IMG/VR virus record: IMGVR_UViG_3300008450_000046
Location: 1 to 57,105 of that record
DNA length: 57,105 nucleotides
Source: a virus
Strand: one strand, 5' to 3'
The notes under the pieces are model-generated. The model did not search any database and was not told the origin of the DNA. It saw nothing but the letters and a program-made list of their open reading frames with translations. Made by a program: the position numbers and the translations under genes. This document shows, piece by piece, positions 23,889 to 29,689 of this stretch (its first letter is position 1; each line of letters begins with the position of its first letter).

Positions 23889-24335
23889 TCAACAATTCCA
23901 TTTTTTTAAATAATCAGCTAGTTTTCTAGCTATTTCTGAACTATCTTTTACCTTACCAGCAGCTAGGTTACAATTTCCACAGAGAATTTCCCTAACCTCT
24001 CCAGTAATGTGATTGTGATCTATATGTGCTCTATTATGTTGTTTGCCTGTTTCATCAAGTTTTACCCCACAACATGCACATTTGTAATCTTGTTCTTTTA
24101 ACATCTCGTCAAATCTCTCTGATGTGATGTTATATTTTGCAGGTAGATTCCATTTTCTGGTAGCCACTCTCATACATTCTCTACAAGCATAACTTAATCC
24201 AGTCTTCTGCTTAGTATTCTTATTAAACTCAGAAGGATCTTTCCATTCTTTACACTTGCTACATTTATATCTACCTGCTTCATCAGGAGCTTTTGGAACT
24301 CTACCCCAGTCTCTTTTTACACTCAACAGTTCCAC
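23889..24335 (-). CDS. Endonuclease VII-like recombination nuclease
   Basis: A 148-residue protein with the T4 endonuclease VII (recombination endonuclease VII) fold. Zinc ligands CSKCK and CRECM are followed by the core CACCGVKLDE, AHIDHNHITGEVREILCGNCN, with the catalytic DHNHITG motif intact. The likely start is the GTG at 24335, overlapping the stop of the upstream gene. Its last six residues, LKKWNC, nearly repeat the LRKWNC end of that upstream protein. In this position a homing-type insertion is more likely than a resolvase. Confidence 0.85.
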   Translation of the reverse strand: MELLSVKRDWGRVPKAPDEAGRYKCSKCKEWKDPSEFNKNTKQKTGLSYACRECMRVATRKWNLPAKYNITSERFDEMLKEQDYKCACCGVKLDETGKQHNRAHIDHNHITGEVREILCGNCNLAAGKVKDSSEIARKLADYLKKWNC

Positions 24336-24634
24336 TTCCTCAAACTTTTATTAATCCTGCTATTTGGATCGTTGGCAGTTTTGGCAGATGTTAATCTTTT
24401 CTTCATTCCAGACATCCTAGCACAAAATGATTTACGCCTTTTAGCAGCTTTGCTACCTTTCTTTAACTTAGAAGGTTTGGTGGTGACAGCAGTTTTAAGT
24501 TTAGATCCTGGATTAGCAGCTCTATAGCTTGCTACACCTTTAGCATTCAAGCCCCCTTCAGGGTTCTTGCCTTCTGATCTTTGCCAAGCTGGTGTTTTAC
24601 CACCAGATTTCATTACCTTTTTAACCGTTGCCAT
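24323..24634 (-). CDS. Conserved Lys-rich phage protein (DUF6321-like)
   Basis: A protein of about 103 residues from the ATG at 24634 (MATVKKVMKSGGK). The body (SEGKNPEGGLNAKGVASYR, RRKSFCARMSGMK) and the terminal LRKWNC match a conserved phage family I recall as DUF6321, found in many marine and freshwater phages. The name is from memory. Function unknown. A TTG three codons upstream is less likely to be the start because sister proteins begin with MATVKK or MPTVKK. Confidence 0.75.
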   Translation of the reverse strand: MATVKKVMKSGGKTPAWQRSEGKNPEGGLNAKGVASYRAANPGSKLKTAVTTKPSKLKKGSKAAKRRKSFCARMSGMKKRLTSAKTANDPNSRINKSLRKWNC

Positions 24635-24824
24635 TTCTACCAAATGTTATATTGTTCTTTACAATGATATCTTTATGTCTAAGCTGCCACATTTCACCAG
24701 TGTCATTTATAATCACTGTATATATTGTGTTAGTTTCATGACCATAATCTGTAACTAGCCAGATAATACCATCACCTTTTGGTGTACTAACTTCCACACG
24801 GTTTGATGGTTCAAATATTATCAT
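24621..24824 (-). CDS. Hypothetical small beta-rich protein
   Basis: A 67-residue protein (MIIFEPSNRVEVSTPKGDG...) with alternating hydrophobic strands (IIWLVTDYG, TIYTVIINDTG), suggesting a small SH3/KOW-like barrel. It is not Lys-rich, unlike its neighbours. It overlaps the next start by 14 bases and the previous stop by four. Function unknown. Confidence 0.6.
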   Translation of the reverse strand: MIIFEPSNRVEVSTPKGDGIIWLVTDYGHETNTIYTVIINDTGEMWQLRHKDIIVKNNITFGRNGNG

Positions 24825-24976
24825 TTACCCTTACGAGCTTTAGCCATTTTCTTGAAGGTTTTGGCAAGAGCTTTAGCTCTACCAGTGCATCCAGGTTTGG
24901 TGATAGGAGTGCATTTACCTTCTGTTCCTCTACGCTTAATAGAGGCTGTAGCCTTCTGTATCCACTTCTCTGCCAT
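24821..24976 (-). CDS. Small conserved basic protein (51 aa)
   Basis: A 51-residue protein, MAEKWIQKATASIKRRGTEG, then KCTPITKPGCTGRAKALAKT and a Lys-rich tail. The KCTP...KPGCT segment with two Cys is, as far as I recall, conserved in many tailed phages of aquatic bacteria. Its stop overlaps the start of the next gene (ATGA). Function unknown. Confidence 0.65.
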   Translation of the reverse strand: MAEKWIQKATASIKRRGTEGKCTPITKPGCTGRAKALAKTFKKMAKARKGK

Positions 24977-24978
24977 GG

Positions 24979-25116
24979 TTATTTCTTTTTACTCTTGCTA
25001 CCAATAGTTCTTTGCTGAACCTTAGTCCAAGCACCTTTAGGATCTACCATAGGAGCTTTCTTTCCTTTGCCACCAACACCTGCTGAGATGTTTTTAGCTT
25101 TGCTTGCTTTTGCCAT
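24979..25116 (-). CDS. Small basic protein (45 aa)
   Basis: A 45-residue Lys/Gly-rich protein (MAKASKAKNISAGVGGKGKK, ending GSKSKKK). Its ATG overlaps the stop of the upstream gene (TAATG). Two bases separate its stop from the next start. Function unknown; a member of the small basic cluster. Confidence 0.6.
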   Translation of the reverse strand: MAKASKAKNISAGVGGKGKKAPMVDPKGAWTKVQQRTIGSKSKKK

Positions 25117-25472
25117 TATTTAGACTTTTTGTATTTATAATCAGGATTGTCTTTGTGCCATTTCTTTGTAGCAGCTACACCCTCTTTTACGGTTTTAGAT
25201 TTAGCCTTCTTTGTAAGGTTGATGGTGTCCCATTTACCCTTGTCTTTGGTAGGATGGTTTACAACTATGTCTCCTTTGTTAGCTTTACTACTCTTTTTGG
25301 AAGCTTTATAAACTACGTGGTCTTCACCACCAGCTTTCACCTTTACCTTACCACCAGATTTAAGTGTAGATCCTTTCTCAGGACCTGATTTCTTAACCAA
25401 TGGACCATTAGGAACAGGTGTAACATTACGCATCCTGGGAGCAGTTGTCAAGTATTTCTTGATTGTTGCCAT
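25116..25472 (-). CDS. Lys/Gly-rich basic protein
   Basis: A 118-residue basic protein starting MATIKKYLTTAP. It contains KSGGKVKVKAGGEDHVVYK and ends KKWHKDNPDYKYKKSK. I prefer the ATG at 25472 to one at 25505. It aligns with the MATVKK/MPTVKK starts of sister genes, and the stop of a 26-codon ORF overlaps it exactly (TAATG). Function unknown. Confidence 0.68.
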   Translation of the reverse strand: MATIKKYLTTAPRMRNVTPVPNGPLVKKSGPEKGSTLKSGGKVKVKAGGEDHVVYKASKKSSKANKGDIVVNHPTKDKGKWDTINLTKKAKSKTVKEGVAATKKWHKDNPDYKYKKSK

Positions 25473-25552
25473 TACTTCTGTGATTCTATCAAACAAATTG
25501 AACATAATCCGTCTTTATCTAATTCTATTATATGGATGCCACAGAATTTCAT
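25472..25552 (-). CDS. 26-residue Cys-rich microprotein
   Basis: An ORF of 26 codons, MKFCGIHIIELDKDGLCSIC followed by LIESQK. C4, H7, C17 and C20 form a C-x2-H...C-x2-C pattern that could hold one zinc ion. The start overlaps the previous stop as ATGA and the stop overlaps the next start as TAATG, exactly as the surrounding genes do. This coupling and the pattern are the reasons for calling it. Confidence 0.5.
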   Translation of the reverse strand: MKFCGIHIIELDKDGLCSICLIESQK

Positions 25553-25641
25553 TTCTTCTTGGAAGCAGCCTTAATTTTACGCTCTTGCTTGAGCATTTGA
25601 GCTGTAGGTTTCTTACCTGAGCCTTTGTTAGCACGTTTCAT
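25549..25641 (-). CDS. Small basic protein (30 aa)
   Basis: A 30-residue Lys-rich peptide (MKRANKGSGKKPTAQMLKQE, then RKIKAASKKK). The C-terminal half resembles that of the 55-residue protein at 26615-26782 (MLSQEKKIKAKGK), so the two are probably related. The ATG directly follows the stop of the Tad1-like gene (TAAATG). Confidence 0.58.
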   Translation of the reverse strand: MKRANKGSGKKPTAQMLKQERKIKAASKKK

Positions 25642-25983
25642 TTATGCCTCATTTTTACCTTCAACATTACGAAGAATTCTATTTTTAGTCCTAGCTTCCT
25701 GCCAATGAATTGCTTCTTCAATCTTAGTAATTGTAAGAGCATTCTCTCTACAAGGAAAAGCTTCGTTAAGACTTTCAAATAGACATTTTACATATTCTAA
25801 CATGTCTACAGCTTGACATCCATTTACTCCCACTTCACTAATAGGGTCACTCTGAATAGTAAATTTAACTACTGGAGCAACACCTTTTACATCTTCTGCA
25901 TTGTCAATTTCAATAAAAAACTTCCTTTCTTTTTCTGCATGGTTTAAAGGTAACTTTTCCCATGCTTTTACTACATGTCTCAT
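25642..25983 (-). CDS. Tad1/Acb2-type cyclic nucleotide sponge (anti-defence)
   Basis: A 113-residue protein with the Tad1/Acb2 hairpin domain. Residues 51-57 are VGVNGCQ, 76-81 FPCREN, 85-94 ITKIEEAIHW and 107-110 VEGK, the conserved signature of this family. Acb2 proteins form hexamers that bind CBASS cyclic oligonucleotides. Tad1 proteins bind the Thoeris signal 1''-2' or 1''-3' gcADPR and also cyclic oligonucleotides. The N-terminal beta segment (FFIEIDNAEDVKG, VVKFTIQSDPISEVG) favours the Tad1-like subgroup. It sits among small genes that may be expressed early from the promoter at 27073-27104. Confidence 0.87.
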   Translation of the reverse strand: MRHVVKAWEKLPLNHAEKERKFFIEIDNAEDVKGVAPVVKFTIQSDPISEVGVNGCQAVDMLEYVKCLFESLNEAFPCRENALTITKIEEAIHWQEARTKNRILRNVEGKNEA

Positions 25984-25994
25984 GTTTGTTGGTT

Positions 25995-26618
25995 TTAAAT
26001 TTTAATATGTTTCCAAGTTTTTCCTCTGTGGATATCTTTTACAGAGTGATAACTTACTTTTAAACTATCTGCAACCTGTTTAGGAAGAAGACCAGTTGCT
26101 AGTTGTTTCTTAATCTCAATGACCTGTTCTTCTGTAAGCTTAGCCATTCTATGATTAGCCCCAGCCTTCCAGTTCTTTGATAAGTTCTCTAGGTGTTTAG
26201 TCCTATAGGTTTCATCTTTCCAGTTTTCCTTCTGAGAAGCTGACTTTTTAAGCTTTGTTTCTTCAGTTCTCTTTATCCCAAGATTACTACCAGCAATCTT
26301 AGCTACATTATAGTGTGGCTTTAGATTGTCAATATATTCTTGTTCTGTTTTAAGAATCTCTTCAGTAGGACATTCACAAACAATCTCAAACTTAAAGTGG
26401 TTCTCTCCATGTTTATTAACTGCTCTGATTAGTTTTACACAACTATTCTTACCAGTTCTTATATGATTTACATGGGTGTAATACCTTTTTATTAAATTGT
26501 TTGTACTCCCTATATAAAACTTACCATCTATCCCATTAGTAATTTTGTAAATAACTCCTCCTTTTTGTTTCTCAGAGAAGTATTTTTGTTTACTTTCACT
26601 ACTAATAGCTAATATCAT
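25995..26618 (-). CDS. GIY-YIG homing endonuclease
   Basis: A 207-residue GIY-YIG nuclease. GVIYKITNGIDGKFYIGSTN carries the two half-motifs (GVIY...YIG), R46-type Arg follows in IKRYYTH, and the catalytic Glu is in EQEYIDNLKPHYN. The C-terminus has KLTEEQVIEIKKQLATG and VADSLKVSYHSVKDIHRGKT, a NUMOD-type helix-turn-helix DNA-binding tail. It is inserted between a small basic gene (overlap ATGA) and the Tad1-like gene. Its ends do not resemble those of its neighbours. Confidence 0.87.
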   Translation of the reverse strand: MILAISSESKQKYFSEKQKGGVIYKITNGIDGKFYIGSTNNLIKRYYTHVNHIRTGKNSCVKLIRAVNKHGENHFKFEIVCECPTEEILKTEQEYIDNLKPHYNVAKIAGSNLGIKRTEETKLKKSASQKENWKDETYRTKHLENLSKNWKAGANHRMAKLTEEQVIEIKKQLATGLLPKQVADSLKVSYHSVKDIHRGKTWKHIKI

Positions 26619-26782
26619 TTTCCTTTAGCTTTGATCTTTTTCTCCTGAGATAACATGGCTTTACTAGGAGCCTTAGGTTTAGCACCAGTTGCTTTATTTT
26701 TAGCAGCTTTGCTTCTCAAGTTATCCCAGAGACCTCTCTGAGAAACACTTCCATCTTTGCGTTTGATCATTTCCTTTGCCAT
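26615..26782 (-). CDS. Small basic protein (55 aa)
   Basis: A 55-residue Lys-rich protein (MAKEMIKRKDGSVSQRGLWD, ending MLSQEKKIKAKGK). The ATG overlaps the stop of the gene upstream (TAATG), and its stop overlaps the GIY-YIG start (ATGA). Its tail resembles that of the 30-residue protein at 25549-25641, now about 1 kb away across the GIY-YIG and Tad1-like genes. Function unknown. Confidence 0.62.
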   Translation of the reverse strand: MAKEMIKRKDGSVSQRGLWDNLRSKAAKNKATGAKPKAPSKAMLSQEKKIKAKGK

Positions 26783-27048
26783 TATAATGAGCTTTTATCT
26801 TCTTCAGGAACTTCCTTAACAACACCATTTTCTACAGCTCTAGCCAGGGCTTGTTCAACAATTTGATTAGCCTTGTCAGCTAGAAGGATTCTCTGGGATT
26901 CTGGAGTGTTTAGGACAGCACGAAGAGCGTTTAATAATACACCAAATTCACCTCCAGATACGACAAATAGATCATCCTGTGACCATGTATACTTCTTGTT
27001 TGGGTCATAGCTGGGTTGCTGTGTTTGTTCGTCTTTTACAATTTCCAT
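26782..27048 (-). CDS. Hypothetical protein, first gene of the small-gene operon
   Basis: An 88-residue acidic, helical protein (YTWSQDDLFVVSGGEFGVLL, QRILLADKANQIVEQALARA). It lies 24 bases downstream of a full promoter. The DLFVVSGGEFGVLLNALRA block resembles small phage proteins encoded near structural genes, but no function is known. Its acidity contrasts with the basic proteins that follow. Confidence 0.7.
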   Translation of the reverse strand: MEIVKDEQTQQPSYDPNKKYTWSQDDLFVVSGGEFGVLLNALRAVLNTPESQRILLADKANQIVEQALARAVENGVVKEVPEEDKSSL

Positions 27049-27072
27049 ATACTAAATTTTTGGTTTTAGGAG

Positions 27073-27104
27073 CGAATGTATGTAATTTTTATGAATTCAC
27101 CAAA
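27073..27104 (-). promoter_or_regulatory. Promoter of the minus-strand small-gene operon
   Basis: Read on the minus strand: TTTG (27104-27101), 20 bases, TACATTCG (27080-27073), one mismatch from TAnnTTTG. The leader to the ATG at 27048 would be about 20 bases. The -33 box lies just beyond the stop of the metalloprotease gene. Confidence 0.65.
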
Positions 27105-27105
27105 T

Positions 27106-27993
27106 TTATTTTACCCCTACATTAGCCTTAATTATAGCACTGTCATTCTGTATATCTGTACATGCTGTAGGAGTTGGTCCCACCCACCAGAGAGGAAGAC
27201 AATTACCTCCTATAGATCCCATTATAGGTCCAGATAGGTAGTCACATGGTTTATATGTATATAGTAGATTGCAGTTTGCGTCATATTGGGCCTGATGTTG
27301 TAAGCCTATTGTATGTCCAGATTCATGGGAAACAGTCACTCTGATTCTCAATGGATTAAATGACATGGTGTTGGAGAATACAAATCCTGGAGTTTCGCTT
27401 CCCCAGAACATACTTCCTCTATATGCTATACCTGCCACCCCTGGATATATCTCACTCGATGTTGTAACAACGATCCTCATTCTTTTATATCTATTGGCAG
27501 CATTGTATACGTTCTCATCTGTAGTGACAATAAGATTGAATCTATTGTAGTCTTTGGATACACTATCTAATATTGTTTGTACATCTGCTGGATAGAGACC
27601 ACTAGGCTGACACTGAATAGGAATACCATTGTTCCAGGATGGACTATTTAAATAATACCCATCAAAATCTAGAAGAATTACACCCTGTGTTGTCACTGGT
27701 ACAGAGAAAGGAGAGCTGTCACAGACATCTCCTATACCATCTCCATCACTGTCCTTTTGGTCAGCATTGGCTTTTCTGGGACAGTTATCTATATTATCAG
27801 CCACCCCATCTCTATCTGAATCTTTTATACGTACAGATCCAGATCTGGCAAGTTCAAACTCCTCTCTGGGATATACAGCATTATCCAATTCTCCAAAGTT
27901 ACAAATTTCTGGAGGATAAATAACTCTACTAGGTTCCTTTTGACAGGAAAACGGTAAAGCAATTAATAATACAATAAGTATTAGGTTTTTCAT
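27106..27993 (-). CDS. Secreted lipoprotein metzincin with thrombospondin type 3 repeats
   Basis: A 295-residue protein with a lipoprotein signal peptide (lipobox LPFSC, residues 13-17). Next come calcium-binding thrombospondin type 3 repeats at residues 58-92 (DSDRDGVADNIDNCP, DSDGDGIGDVCD). The C-terminal protease domain has HESGHTIGLQH near residue 222, the HExxHxxGxxH zinc site of metzincins, and a Met-turn in SGPIMGS. It should be exported and anchored in the envelope, or carried on the virion. Proteases of this kind are common in Bacteroidota and rare in phages, so transfer from a host is plausible. Confidence 0.85.
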   Translation of the reverse strand: MKNLILIVLLIALPFSCQKEPSRVIYPPEICNFGELDNAVYPREEFELARSGSVRIKDSDRDGVADNIDNCPRKANADQKDSDGDGIGDVCDSSPFSVPVTTQGVILLDFDGYYLNSPSWNNGIPIQCQPSGLYPADVQTILDSVSKDYNRFNLIVTTDENVYNAANRYKRMRIVVTTSSEIYPGVAGIAYRGSMFWGSETPGFVFSNTMSFNPLRIRVTVSHESGHTIGLQHQAQYDANCNLLYTYKPCDYLSGPIMGSIGGNCLPLWWVGPTPTACTDIQNDSAIIKANVGVK

Positions 27994-28271
27994 ATTTCTA
28001 TTTCAAAAACAATTGTTGCTGAGCTTTTTATGCTCTTTGACAAATTCAATTTAATTTGTAATAGGTTATGGAGTTTTAATATTTCTTCCAGCAATAATTG
28101 GTTGTATTTTGGAAGGGAGGGAGCAAGCCTAAAATGGTATGCATTAGGGTGCTTTGTCACTTCCAATATTGAAAGCTCATCTACAGAGTCTATTACACCC
28201 TGTAGATGAGAGAAATATGCTAGTTCGTTATCCTGCATTACAGGAGGAAAGAACTTTCTGTGTAATTGCAT
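27990..28271 (-). CDS. Hypothetical protein
   Basis: A 93-residue protein of unknown function (MQLHRKFFPPVMQDNELAYF...). It overlaps both neighbours by one to four bases (the Dps-like stop and the metalloprotease start). The pattern of helix and strand (SILEVTKHPNAYHFRLAPS) does not match a family I recognise. Tight coupling suggests co-expression with the ferritin-like protein. Confidence 0.65.
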   Translation of the reverse strand: MQLHRKFFPPVMQDNELAYFSHLQGVIDSVDELSILEVTKHPNAYHFRLAPSLPKYNQLLLEEILKLHNLLQIKLNLSKSIKSSATIVFEIEI

Positions 28272-28681
28272 TAACTAAGAGTTAATAGATATTTGGTTTT
28301 TGCAGCTTCTCCAGAGAGAGAATCAGCGAGGTTTGATATGTCGTGATAGCCATTACTCTCTGCATAGCTTTTTAAACTAGATGCAAAAGATAAAAGATTT
28401 GCCACACATTCATTTCCTGTACAGTTTATTAGAGGTTCTATTTTATAAGGTGCAGGACGTTTACCTGTATAGCCCATAAGCTTCTCAACTACCCCATCTT
28501 TAAAGTCATGTACATAATCATACAATCCTCCAAGAGCTTGGTGTTCTGCATAACTAGTTGTGTTCCAATGTAATAGATGCAATTGCTCATGGAAGTAGGT
28601 GAGCTTTCCAGCAATGCCTTCAAGCGTCATTTCACCAGCTCCACTGTTCAACATCTCTGAAGGAAATAATGATTTTGCCAT
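28271..28681 (-). CDS. Dps/ferritin-like protein
   Basis: A 136-residue all-helical protein with a Dps-like first helix: LTYFHEQLHLLHWNTTSYAE, then HQALGGLYDYVHDF. These positions place His, His, Asp and Glu as in the Dps ferroxidase centre (HWN...H...D...D). Some phages encode such proteins (DUF5856-type). It could bind iron, protect DNA, or have a structural role. It lies amid adhesin genes, so a virion component is possible. The fold is reasonably clear; function is not. Confidence 0.72.
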   Translation of the reverse strand: MAKSLFPSEMLNSGAGEMTLEGIAGKLTYFHEQLHLLHWNTTSYAEHQALGGLYDYVHDFKDGVVEKLMGYTGKRPAPYKIEPLINCTGNECVANLLSFASSLKSYAESNGYHDISNLADSLSGEAAKTKYLLTLS

Positions 28682-28693
28682 TTTGTTAGTTTA

Positions 28694-29284
28694 TTAATTT
28701 ACATTCACTACCCATCCATTGCCCTCAAGAACAGCTTTTGCAGCTAGTCCTGTAGCACTTGGAGGAGCGCTTGTTCCCTCAGAAAGATCAACATTTCCAC
28801 CTGCCTGACCATTGTTGCTTAATACAACAAGAATGTCATCTACAGCTGTTTCTGTTAAAGCACACTCAATTCCATTAAAGTCTGTAATAGGTTGTGAATC
28901 AGCTATTACCACTGATGTCATTGCTAGATTTCCAGACACGTCTAAATTAATCAAAGATGTAAGTCCAGAAAGATCTAATACACCAGAAATATCACATTGG
29001 TCTAAGTCTAATGTTTCAAGAGCAGTGAGCGCTGATAAATTAGGAACTCCTCCAGAGAAGTTGCTATCATCAAGACGAAGTTGCTGAATGGCTGTAGATC
29101 CTGAAAAGTTAACAGATGTTAAACTGCTAGTGTTAGTTCCAGGAATATCACAGTCACTAATGTCAACCTCTACTAGATTAGGAAGATTGGACAAATTAAC
29201 AGATTGAAAACTATTCCAATCTATATAAATTCTTTGTAGGTTTACAAGATTCTGTAAGCCTGTTATTGATACTATTTGTGCCAT
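28694..29284 (-). CDS. Leucine-rich repeat adhesin module
   Basis: A 196-residue protein made of about six leucine-rich repeats (LQNLVNLQRIYIDWNSFQS, LSALTALETLDLDQCDISG, LSGLTSLINLDVSGNLAMTS), with a C-terminal cap (ALTETAVDDILVVLSNNGQ, GLAAKAVLEGNGWVVNVN) typical of LRR proteins in phages and Bacteroidota. It has no signal or docking domain of its own. It is in the same frame as the preceding docking/PKD gene and separated from it only by two stop codons within 10 bases, so it may be the detached C-terminal half of that adhesin. Confidence 0.8.
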   Translation of the reverse strand: MAQIVSITGLQNLVNLQRIYIDWNSFQSVNLSNLPNLVEVDISDCDIPGTNTSSLTSVNFSGSTAIQQLRLDDSNFSGGVPNLSALTALETLDLDQCDISGVLDLSGLTSLINLDVSGNLAMTSVVIADSQPITDFNGIECALTETAVDDILVVLSNNGQAGGNVDLSEGTSAPPSATGLAAKAVLEGNGWVVNVN

Positions 29285-29293
29285 GTTTTAAGT

Positions 29294-29689
29294 TTAATCA
29301 GGTGAAGAGGTAAATTCAATAACACTATTTATATCATCAAAGCACACTCTAACAGTGTACTGGGTATCAGACTCTGGAAAAGTATGTTCTTCATAATCAT
29401 ATCCACCAAATCCTGCGTCTACATGTGTAGTACCATCACCCCAATCAACAGTGAAGTTGATAGGTCCTGTAGTGGTAAAACTAAAACCAAAGAATGTACC
29501 CTCTGTAGTGTCTACAACAAACTCAATACAGTTTGAGGGTAGAGGTAAGGGGTTGCAACATTCGTAAGTATTAATTTCTTTCCAATTGCCTACACCTGGC
29601 TTAAACCTATTAAGAATATTACTTCCTGGAATCACTCTACCAGATCCGTCATATCTAATATAAGATTTAAGGTCTCTTCTATTACTCAT
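29294..29689 (-). CDS. Docking domain A plus PKD-like domain
   Basis: A 131-residue protein. Residues 1-47 (RDLKSYIRYDGSGRVIPGSN, then GNWKEINTYECC) are the docking domain A shared with the genes at 29686, 31243 and 32447. The rest has a PKD-like strand set with the VDWGDGT motif and EHTFPESDTQYTVRV. It is shorter than its paralogues and lacks a receptor-binding end, which the next gene (LRR) may supply. Probably a virion-attached adhesin component. Confidence 0.78.
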   Translation of the reverse strand: MSNRRDLKSYIRYDGSGRVIPGSNILNRFKPGVGNWKEINTYECCNPLPLPSNCIEFVVDTTEGTFFGFSFTTTGPINFTVDWGDGTTHVDAGFGGYDYEEHTFPESDTQYTVRVCFDDINSVIEFTSSPD

